From the NCBI GenBank assembly GCA_937975235.1, contig CALJUZ010000164.1, positions 1-9,874 on the forward strand: a DNA stretch of 9,874 nt, given 5' to 3'. Each line of letters starts with the position of its first letter. Position 1 is the first letter of the stretch. Below are positions 1-5,490 of this stretch, one piece after another. Made by a program: the position numbers and the translations under genes. The notes below the pieces were generated by a model, which ran no database searches, had not been told where the DNA came from, and worked only from the letters and a program-made list of their open reading frames with translations. Source of the DNA: CALJUZ01 sp003387805. Lineage in GTDB: Bacteria; Bacillota; Limnochordia; Limnochordales; ZCTH02-B6.

Positions 1-90
1 ACGGCGGCGCCTGAGCAGCCTCCGCACGGCACGGCGGCGCCGAAGCAGCCTCTGCACGGGACGTCACCGCCTGAGCCGTCTTCGCCCGTC
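1..90. repeat. 30-bp tandem repeat, three copies, at the left edge
   Basis: Three consecutive 30-bp units occupy 1-30, 31-60 and 61-90. Units 1 and 2 match at 26 of 30 positions; unit 3 is more diverged, with about 22 of 30 matching unit 1. The period is ten codons. In plus frame 1 the units read as a Pro/Ala/Gln-rich decapeptide, and two of the four differences between units 1 and 2 are silent. This suggests, without proving, that the repeat is translated. The array may continue to the left of the window. Confidence 0.8.
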
Positions 91-195
91 CCCCCGCCGC
101 TTTCAAATACGCAATTATCGATGAGGGAACGGCGGAGGGCGTGCTCGAAAGGTCAGCCATGGGGCTCTTTTCGATGGCACGCCTCCGCGCGATAA
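1..195 (+). CDS. Possible C-terminal tail of an upstream gene (Pro/Ala-rich repeats), partial
   Basis: Plus frame 1 is open from the window edge to a TAA at 193-195. It begins with the decapeptide repeats (TAAPEQPPHG, TAAPKQPLHG) and a Pro/Ser-rich stretch. The first 90 bases have G/C-rich third positions and silent changes between repeats, as expected of translated DNA. From about 100 onward the codons (TCA, AAT, CAA, TTA) look unlike the rest of the window, so this may be non-coding sequence that happens to stay open. If real, the tail overlaps the start of the next plus-strand gene by 37 bases. DUF3006 genes often follow secreted ComEC-like metallo-beta-lactamase hydrolase genes, and a Pro-rich tail would suit such a protein. 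That link is speculation, since no catalytic part is visible. Confidence 0.25.
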   Translation, partial: TAAPEQPPHGTAAPKQPLHGTSPPEPSSPVPPPLSNTQLSMRERRRACSKGQPWGSFRWHASAR

Positions 196-449
196 AGTTC
201 ATTATGATCCTCGCGGCACTGGCGTGGTGGCCCGGACCCGTGCGCCTCGACCGGGTGGAGGACGGCGCCTATGCGGTGTTCCTGGTGGGCAGCGACGAAA
301 TCGAAGTGGTGGTGCCGTTCAGCGACGCCGTCGCCGCGCTGGCCGAGCCCGACGAAGAAGCGCAGGCGCGCATCGCGGCCAAGCTGGAGGAACTGCGGGC
401 CCGGGGCGGGCGCCTGGAACCCGTGTCCGAACCCGACGGACGGCCTTGA
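159..449 (+). CDS. Small DUF3006-like protein with an N-terminal membrane segment
   Basis: This 96-residue protein has no certain function. Residues 12-27 (AIKFIMILAALAWWPG region) form a short hydrophobic segment after a basic N-terminus, like a signal anchor. Residues 29-54 (DRVEDGAYAVFLVGSDEIEV) and 69-90 (ARIAAKLEELRARGGRLEPV) match, in order, two parts of the minus-strand DUF3006 protein ending at 602: DRIVDGKHVVLLVG and ADKLALLRRRGSRLQRI. The middle strand of that protein (GTWLKVEFDGDQL) is missing here, so this is a shortened paralogue. ATG 159 was chosen because AAAGG lies 6 bases upstream. GTG 141 is also in frame but badly spaced from its GGAGG. GTG 240 would give a 69-residue soluble form without the membrane segment. 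The gene converges on the other DUF3006 gene. That it is a real gene is fairly likely; the start is uncertain. Confidence 0.6.
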   Translation: MGLFSMARLRAIKFIMILAALAWWPGPVRLDRVEDGAYAVFLVGSDEIEVVVPFSDAVAALAEPDEEAQARIAAKLEELRARGGRLEPVSEPDGRP

Positions 450-490
450 CGCCGGCGGACGCCGCGGCCCGGGCTGCCCCGAGGCCGCGA

Positions 491-521
491 CGCCGCGATG
501 CATCGGTGCCGTCACGCGGCG
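491..521. repeat. Inverted repeat CGCCGCG/CGCGGCG in the convergent gap
   Basis: CGCCGCG at 491-497 pairs with CGCGGCG at 515-521 across a 17-base loop. It lies between two convergent genes and is weaker than the neighbouring 13-bp repeat. In DNA of this base composition a 7-bp GC stem can arise by chance. Confidence 0.3.
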
Positions 522-561
522 ACGCCGGCGTACCCGAGCACGGCAATGGTGTGACGCGCTG

Positions 562-595
562 GCGCCGGCATGCCCGGCCCACGGCATGCCGGCGC
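562..595. terminator. Perfect 13-bp inverted repeat, candidate bidirectional terminator
   Basis: GCGCCGGCATGCC at 562-574 is followed by an 8-base loop and its exact complement GGCATGCCGGCGC at 583-595. It sits 6 bases beyond the stop of the minus-strand DUF3006 gene and about 112 bases beyond the stop of the plus-strand gene. That is where a shared terminator would be expected. Neither side has a T-run, so if it terminates transcription it does so as a GC-stem without a U-tract, or with Rho. A binding site or mRNA 3'-end stabiliser is also possible. Confidence 0.5.
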
Positions 596-601
596 GCCGG
601 C

Positions 602-931
602 TTATGAACCGCTGCCGGCCCCTGCGTCGCCGGCCCCCTGGGCATCCCGGTCCGGTGCGGAATCGATGCGCTGCAGCCGGCTGCCCCGCCGCCGCAGCAA
701 AGCCAGCTTGTCCGCCACGCGCTGCGCGGCCTCGGCGGTCGCGGCCTCGTCGATGACGGCCGACACCAGCTGGTCGCCGTCAAACTCAACCTTCAGCCAA
801 GTGCCCTCGGCGATGTCTTCGGGAAGCAACGACCGCTCAACGATGCGTTCCACCTCGTCGGGACCCACCAGCAGCACCACATGCTTGCCGTCGACGATGC
901 GGTCGACCACGGCTCGTTGCGCCGTTCTCAC
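602..931 (-). CDS. DUF3006 family protein
   Basis: This 109-residue protein has a DUF3006-type core. It opens with VVDRIVDGKHVVLLVG (residues 8-23), continues with a proline-containing turn RSLLPED (33-39) and the strand GTWLKVEF (43-50), and has a helix rich in Ala/Arg/Leu (65-83). A short Gly/Ala/Ser tail follows. The family is small and of unknown biochemical role; members often accompany secreted metallo-hydrolases. The GTG start overlaps the TGA of tex by four bases (GTGA at 931-928), and GGGAGGG lies about 10 bases upstream, so it is translationally coupled to tex and probably co-transcribed with it. The plus-strand protein at 159-449 is a diverged, shortened paralogue. I am confident in the family but not in any function. 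Confidence 0.8.
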   Translation of the reverse strand: MRTAQRAVVDRIVDGKHVVLLVGPDEVERIVERSLLPEDIAEGTWLKVEFDGDQLVSAVIDEAATAEAAQRVADKLALLRRRGSRLQRIDSAPDRDAQGAGDAGAGSGS

Positions 932-3240
932 CGAGAACGTTCCCTCCCCGCGCCCAGTCCTTTCATGCTCAGCGAAATGCGACCCCGTCGCTTGTCGACG
1001 CCCAGAACCCGCACGCTGACGGTGTCGCCCACGGCCACCACGTCCAGCGGGTGTTTCACGAAGCGGTCCGACAGCTCGGAAATGTGGACCAGGCCGTCCT
1101 GGCCCACGCCGATGTCCACGAAGGCCCCGAAATCCACCACGTTGCGGACGGTGCCGGTCAAAACCATCCCTTCGCGCAAGTCGTCCAAGCTCAGTACGTC
1201 GGAGCGCAGCGCGGGCGGCGGCAAGTCTTCCCGCGGGTCCCGGCCCGGCCGCTTCAGCGCCTCGACGATGTCCCGCAGCGTCGGCACCCCGCAGCCCAGC
1301 TCCGCCGCGGCCTGCTCCAGGTCAATCCCGGCCCGCTCCGCTTCGGCCAGGGCCGCCCGCACCTTCGCGCCATCGCCCACGTCGTCCAACGCCAGCCCCA
1401 GCCGGGCCAGCAGGCCCTCGGCCACGTGGTACGACTCGGGATGGATGGGCGTTCGGTCCAGCGGATTGGGCGCATCGGGAATCAGCAAAAAGCCCGCGCA
1501 CTGCTCGAACGTCCGCGGCCCCAGCCGCTCCACCGCCAGCAGTTCGCGCCGGCTCCGGAACGGCCCCTGCGCGTCCCGCCGGGCCACGATGTTCTCCGCC
1601 ACCCGCGGCGTCAGCCCCGCCACGTACGACAGCAGCTGCACCGACGCGGTGTTGAGGTCCACGCCCACCTGGTTGACGCTGGCCTCCACGACGCCGGCCA
1701 GCTGCTCCTCCAGGCGCTTCGGATCCACGTCGTGCTGGTACTGCCCGACGCCCAGCGATCGCGGCTCAATCTTCACCAGCTCCGCCAAAGGGTCCTGCAG
1801 CCGGCGGGCGATGGACACCGCACTGCGCTGGCTGACGTCCAGGTCGGGAAACTCCTGGCGCGCCGCCTCCGACGCCGAATACACCGACGCGCCGGCTTCG
1901 TCCACGATGGCGTACGCGGGCCGCCGCCCGGACGGCAGCGTCTTCAGCCACGCGGCCACGAACGCCTCCGTCTCCCGGGACGCGGTGCCGTTGCCGATGG
2001 CCACCGCGGTGACGCCGAACTGGTCGGTCAGCGCCGTCAGCCTGGCCGTCGCCTCCTCGGCGCGGTTGTGGGGAGGCGTCGGGTAAACGACGTCGGTGGC
2101 CAAAAGCCGCCCCGTGGGATCCACCACCGCCACCTTGACGCCCGTGCGGTAGGCCGGGTCCAAACCCATCACCACATGGCCCCGCAGCGGCGCCTGCAGC
2201 AGCAGCGAGCGCAGATTTTCCCGGAACACGTTCAGCGCCTGCTCCTGGGCCTTTTCCGTCAGCTCGGCCCGGATTTCCCGCTCGATGGACGGCGCGAGGA
2301 GGCGTTTGAAAGCGTCCCGGGCCGCGGCGCGCAAGTGCTCGTCCGCCGGCGGCCGGCGCGGCGATGAGCGCGCCGACGCTCCACGGCGGCCCGGAGCGCC
2401 GGCCCCTGCAACGCCGCCGGACGCGGCATCGGCCATCGCCAGCGCGGCCGCCTCCACCTCGGCCGTCAGCCGCTCCTCGTCCACTTCCAGCGTCACTTTC
2501 AGCGCCTGTTCCCGCTCGCCGCGGTTGACGGCCAGCACCCGGTGGGGCGGCATGCGCCGCACGGGCTCGGCGTAATCGGCATACGCCTCGTACTGCGGCG
2601 CCCGCTCGCTTTCGAGCAGCGTCGTCCGCAGCGAGGCGGTGCGGCCCACCATCTCCCGCAGCCGCCCCCGCAGCGCCGGATGGTCGCTCAGCAGCTCGGC
2701 GACGATGTCCCGGGCGCCCTGCAGCGCCGCCTCCACGTCGGGCACGCCCTCCCCGACGTACTTGGCGGCTTCCTCCTCGGGGCTGCCGTCCGGGCGGGCC
2801 AGCAGCCATCGGGCCAAAGGCTCCAGCCCCAGCTCCCGGGCCGCCGCAGCCCGCGTCCGCCGCTTGGGCCGGAACGGCCGGTACAAATCCTCCAGCCGCT
2901 GCTGCGTCTCCGCCGCCCGCACTTCCCGCTCCAGCTCGGGCGTGAGATGCCCCTGCTCGGCCAACAGCCGCAGCACGTCGGCCCGCCGCTGCTCCAGAGC
3001 TCGGGCTTTCTCCACCGCCTCCGCCAACGCCCGGAGCTCCGCGTCGTCCATGCCGCCTGTCTGTTCTTTGCGGTAGCGGGCGATGAAGGGCACGGTGTTG
3101 CCCGCGTCCAGCAGCGCCACCGCCGCCTCCACGTGCCGGCGGGGCCGTCCCGCCTGCCGTGCGAGCCTTTCCCAATCGATAGCCACGGGCCCGCCGCCCG
3201 CCGCGCCGCCGCCAATGAGCGATACGTCCGCCGTCGTCAT
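928..3240 (-). CDS. tex: Tex, S1-domain RNA-binding transcription accessory protein
   Basis: Tex is a conserved cytoplasmic nucleic-acid-binding protein linked to transcription and RNA metabolism. The 770 residues match the family's usual length. The N-terminal Tex domain carries the signature GNTVPFIARYRKEQTGG (residues 47-63). A YqgF-like RNase H fold starts near 356 (VMGLDPAYRTG). Tandem helix-hairpin-helix motifs span about 517-585 (VNQVGVDLNTAS, then LGPRTFEQCAGF). A C-terminal S1 domain covers about 688-762 (GTVRNVVDFGAFVDIG, DGLVHIS, GRISLSMKGL). Residues 271-298 are a Gly/Ala/Arg/Pro-rich low-complexity insertion between helices of the N-terminal region, like insertions in neighbouring proteins. 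ATG 3240 is used; its ribosome site is weak (GAGGTGG, far upstream). It lies 49 bases after the CatE-like gene and overlaps the DUF3006 gene by four bases, which implies one operon. Confidence 0.95.
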   Translation of the reverse strand: MTTADVSLIGGGAAGGGPVAIDWERLARQAGRPRRHVEAAVALLDAGNTVPFIARYRKEQTGGMDDAELRALAEAVEKARALEQRRADVLRLLAEQGHLTPELEREVRAAETQQRLEDLYRPFRPKRRTRAAAARELGLEPLARWLLARPDGSPEEEAAKYVGEGVPDVEAALQGARDIVAELLSDHPALRGRLREMVGRTASLRTTLLESERAPQYEAYADYAEPVRRMPPHRVLAVNRGEREQALKVTLEVDEERLTAEVEAAALAMADAASGGVAGAGAPGRRGASARSSPRRPPADEHLRAAARDAFKRLLAPSIEREIRAELTEKAQEQALNVFRENLRSLLLQAPLRGHVVMGLDPAYRTGVKVAVVDPTGRLLATDVVYPTPPHNRAEEATARLTALTDQFGVTAVAIGNGTASRETEAFVAAWLKTLPSGRRPAYAIVDEAGASVYSASEAARQEFPDLDVSQRSAVSIARRLQDPLAELVKIEPRSLGVGQYQHDVDPKRLEEQLAGVVEASVNQVGVDLNTASVQLLSYVAGLTPRVAENIVARRDAQGPFRSRRELLAVERLGPRTFEQCAGFLLIPDAPNPLDRTPIHPESYHVAEGLLARLGLALDDVGDGAKVRAALAEAERAGIDLEQAAAELGCGVPTLRDIVEALKRPGRDPREDLPPPALRSDVLSLDDLREGMVLTGTVRNVVDFGAFVDIGVGQDGLVHISELSDRFVKHPLDVVAVGDTVSVRVLGVDKRRGRISLSMKGLGAGRERSR

Positions 3241-3289
3241 GGATGTGTCGTCGCCACCTCGCCGCCTAACCGCCCCGTTCGCCCCGGGC

Positions 3290-4201
3290 TCACGCCACCG
3301 TCAGCCGCACGCCGTTTTGCGACGGGTCCCGCAGCAGCACGCCGTCGCCGTCGGTCACCGGCTCGAACCCGGCGGCCGACGCCGCGGCCTTGACGCGCTC
3401 CAGCTCCTCATCGCCAGGCAGCACCACGGTAAACCAGCGCAGCCCCATGGCGCCTTCCGGCGGCGCCGGCACGCCCACCCCGCGCCACACGTTGGCGCCG
3501 ATGTGGTGGTGATAGCCGCCCGCGCTGAAAAACAGCGCGCCGATGTGCCAGCCCTCCACCGTGATGTCAAAGCCGAGAACTTCGTGGTAAAAGCGCCGCG
3601 TCGTCTCCAGATTCGACACGTGCAGGTGAACGTGGCCTACTGTCGTGCCGGGCGGCAGCCCCGGCCACGGCGCGGGGTTGCGCTCCAGCTCCTGCAGCAG
3701 TTCGGGGATGTCGATGCCCTCCCGCGGCATGTCTTCAAACCGCATTTTCCCGTCCCGCATGGGCCACGCTTCTTTCGGAAAATCCCACGCCAGTTCGATG
3801 CCGTTGCCCTCCGGGTCGGGCAAGTACAAGGCCAGGTGCGTGCCGTGGTTGGAGTGGCCCTGCACCGGCGTGCGCGTGTCGATGATGCGCTGCACCAAAT
3901 GCGCCAGGTCCCACCGGGTCGGCAGCAAAAAAGCCGTGTGGTACAGCCCCGTGGTGCGGCCCGGCCGCGGCGCGTCGGGCACTTCCGTCATGCGCAAAAG
4001 CTCCGTGCCCGCGAGGCCGCCCGGGCCCGCCGCGCCGTTGGCCCCGGCGCCCGCGGGCGGCGCGCCCAGCACGGCGGTGCCGCCCTGGTGCTGCAGCACG
4101 TGAAATCCCAAAATATCCCTGTAAAACTCGACCTGCCGGTCCAGGTCCCGGACGATGTAATGCACCGGCCCGATATGCGTCTGCGGATGAATTCCGCCCA
4201 T
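3290..4201 (-). CDS. CatE-like catechol-2,3-dioxygenase, two-domain VOC family
   Basis: This 303-residue protein has two vicinal-oxygen-chelate modules and closely resembles Bacillus CatE (YfiE)-type extradiol dioxygenases, which open catechol next to the diol using ferrous iron. The N-terminal module shows H14 (VHYIV), H88 (LYHTAFLL) and E136 (DPEGNGIEL), spaced like a 2-His-1-carboxylate metal site. The C-terminal module has GHVHLHV (189-195) and the family motif GGYHHHIGANVW (228-239). Its last strand (NGVRLTV) carries Arg where a metal Glu might be expected. Residues 46-66 are an Ala/Gly/Pro-rich insertion. ATG 4201 is preferred because GGAG lies 8 bases upstream; GTG 4210 is in frame but has no site. 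No other aromatic-degradation gene is visible, so the role could be detoxification of catechols or quinones rather than growth. The substrate is not proven, and other VOC enzymes share this fold. Confidence 0.85.
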   Translation of the reverse strand: MGGIHPQTHIGPVHYIVRDLDRQVEFYRDILGFHVLQHQGGTAVLGAPPAGAGANGAAGPGGLAGTELLRMTEVPDAPRPGRTTGLYHTAFLLPTRWDLAHLVQRIIDTRTPVQGHSNHGTHLALYLPDPEGNGIELAWDFPKEAWPMRDGKMRFEDMPREGIDIPELLQELERNPAPWPGLPPGTTVGHVHLHVSNLETTRRFYHEVLGFDITVEGWHIGALFFSAGGYHHHIGANVWRGVGVPAPPEGAMGLRWFTVVLPGDEELERVKAAASAAGFEPVTDGDGVLLRDPSQNGVRLTVA

Positions 4202-4224
4202 GAGCCTCACTCCAGTGCTGCGAT

Positions 4225-4264
4225 GTAGGCGCCGGAAAAATCGGCAGAACCGTCCGGCGCCTAC
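4225..4264. promoter_or_regulatory. Perfect 12-bp inverted repeat, candidate operator or 5'-UTR hairpin
   Basis: GTAGGCGCCGGA at 4225-4236 and TCCGGCGCCTAC at 4253-4264 are exact complements separated by 16 bases. A nested CGG/CCG pair lies within the loop. The repeat begins two bases downstream of the candidate -10 of the CatE-like gene, so the start of transcription would fall inside one arm. This is the classical place for a dimeric repressor operator. If transcribed, it would also fold into a strong leader hairpin ending about 23 bases before the start codon. Confidence 0.65.
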
Positions 4265-4266
4265 CT

Positions 4267-4275
4267 ACTATATCA
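4267..4275 (-). promoter_or_regulatory. Extended -10 promoter for the CatE-tex-DUF3006 unit
   Basis: Read on the minus strand, 4275-4267 is TGATATAGT, a TGn-TATAAT-type extended -10 element in one of the few AT-rich spots of the window. No convincing -35 hexamer is seen 16-18 bases upstream, which extended -10 promoters can tolerate. It lies about 60 bases after the atpG stop and about 66 bases before ATG 4201. The three downstream genes can therefore be expressed apart from the ATPase operon. Confidence 0.5.
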
Positions 4276-4335
4276 CACTCGACCACCGCATCCGGCAGCC
4301 TGCCGCTAGGGCGGGCAGAACGAAAAGACCGTCGC

Positions 4336-5490
4336 TTAGAAGGCGGATCCGCGGTCGGCCCGCTCGTGGGCCGTCACCGCCTCGACGCCGCCCAACAGCT
4401 CCATGAGCTCGTTGGTGATGACGTCCTGGCGCTCGCGCCGGTAACTGGCCTCCAGCTCCGCCAGAAGCTCCTCGATGTTGTCCGTCGCGTTGCGCATGGA
4501 GGAGAGCCGGGCCGCGTTCTCCGCGGCGAAGGACTGGATGAAAGCCTGAAACAAGTCGATGTGAAGTTGCTCCCGCAAAAGGAAGGGCAGCATCTGCTCC
4601 GGCGGCGGCGACGTCTGCGGCGGCGTGCGCCACGGCCCTTCGTCTTCGGGCCAGGTCAGCCACCGCTCGGGCTCGAAGGGCGCCAGCTGCCGATGGGTCG
4701 GCGCGAAAATGTGGCGGTCGTCCTGGCGGTTGTGGACCACCAGCAGCCGGCCGCCGCCGTCGCCGGCGTAATGCCGGGACAGCGCGACAAACGCCTCCGC
4801 GACGGCGTTGCCCACGGCTTCCACCGAACCGGGCGCGTTCAGCAGCTCCACCGTCTCCGCTTCCGCGTCCCGCAGCCGCTCCCAGCCCCGCATGCCCACC
4901 ACGACCCAGCGGAACGTGGTTTCCGGGTGCCGCCGCATCAGCGCCAGCGCGTACCCGGCGATGCGCTCGTTGAACTGGCCGCACAAGCCCATGTCGGTCG
5001 TGATGAGCAGCGCGACGGTGTCGCCCGTCCAGCCCGCGGACCGGGGCGCGGGCTCCCGGCCCGGGGTTCCGGCTGCCGCGGTCCGGCCCAGGGTCCCGGC
5101 TGCCGCGGTCCGGCTCGGGCCCCCGGCTGCCGCCGCCAGGCCCGAGGCGCCGGTTGTCGCCGTCCGGGCCGGCGTTCGAAGCGCTGCCGCCCCTAGGCCC
5201 CGCCGGGCGATGCGGGCCGCGCCGGGCCGCGCCGCCCGCTCGTACACGCGCCCGGCCGCGCCCTCAACCCGGGCCTCCGCCTCGCCGTCCCGGCCGGACC
5301 GCCCCTCCATGGCCGACAGCGCTGCGTGGAGCGCCAGGTGCACCGTGCGGGCGTAGGCCGCCGAGCGGGCGGCCACCGCCTCGGCCCGCCGGATGTTGAC
5401 CGCCGCGAGCCCCCGCATCGTCTCCACCACGCCCAGCAAATTGCGGGCGCTCTTGATCTTGTCCCTCAGTTCCTGCAGTTCCAGGCTCAC
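4336..5490 (-). CDS. atpG: N-ATPase gamma subunit, central rotor shaft, with a large insertion
   Basis: Gamma forms the rotating shaft that links the c-ring to the alpha3beta3 head. The N-terminal helix (residues 1-58, LRDKIKSARNLLGVVETMR), the Rossmann core (TTDMGLCGQFNERI, 164-177) and the C-terminal helix (about 318-375, ENAARLSSMRNATDNIEELL) are all present. The protein has 384 residues, whereas gammas usually have about 285-300. Most of the excess is residues 62-154, a Gly/Ala/Arg/Pro-rich stretch holding the nonapeptide repeat RTAAAGT(L/P)G, where relatives have a short linker. The frame stays open and the ends are intact, so it is not a pseudogene. The GTG start overlaps the atpA stop by four bases (GTGA), showing translational coupling. 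It is the last gene of the operon; no epsilon or beta gene follows, as expected for the N-ATPase order. Confidence 0.93.
   Translation of the reverse strand: MSLELQELRDKIKSARNLLGVVETMRGLAAVNIRRAEAVAARSAAYARTVHLALHAALSAMEGRSGRDGEAEARVEGAAGRVYERAARPGAARIARRGLGAAALRTPARTATTGASGLAAAAGGPSRTAAAGTLGRTAAAGTPGREPAPRSAGWTGDTVALLITTDMGLCGQFNERIAGYALALMRRHPETTFRWVVVGMRGWERLRDAEAETVELLNAPGSVEAVGNAVAEAFVALSRHYAGDGGGRLLVVHNRQDDRHIFAPTHRQLAPFEPERWLTWPEDEGPWRTPPQTSPPPEQMLPFLLREQLHIDLFQAFIQSFAAENAARLSSMRNATDNIEELLAELEASYRRERQDVITNELMELLGGVEAVTAHERADRGSAF
5069..5149. repeat. 27-bp tandem repeat inside the gamma subunit gene
   Basis: Units at 5069-5095, 5096-5122 and 5123-5149 share the core CCGGCTGCCGC. The first two match at 24 of 27 bases; the third has decayed to about 20 of 27. 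The period is nine codons, and the minus-strand reading gives the peptide repeat RTAAAGT(L/P)G. Unit number can change without breaking the reading frame, which suggests the insertion grew by slippage. Confidence 0.8.

Noticed and set aside
1..90. CRISPR array
   Set aside because: The 30-bp units are contiguous with no spacers and diverge steadily, so this is a tandem repeat.
101..120. Promoter in the AT-richer stretch before the plus-strand DUF3006-like gene
   Set aside because: An AATTAT-like box exists, but no -35 at suitable spacing and no extended -10; not enough to support a call.
881..4228. Several long plus-strand open frames opposite tex and the CatE-like gene
   Set aside because: They are Arg/Pro/His/Ser-rich, show no recognisable domain, and lie antisense to clearly conserved proteins. 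High GC makes stops rare in such antisense frames.
4290..4335. Terminator directly after atpG
   Set aside because: Only a 5-bp CTGCC/GGCAG stem with a 9-base loop is present and no T-run follows, too weak to call; read-through into the next unit remains possible.
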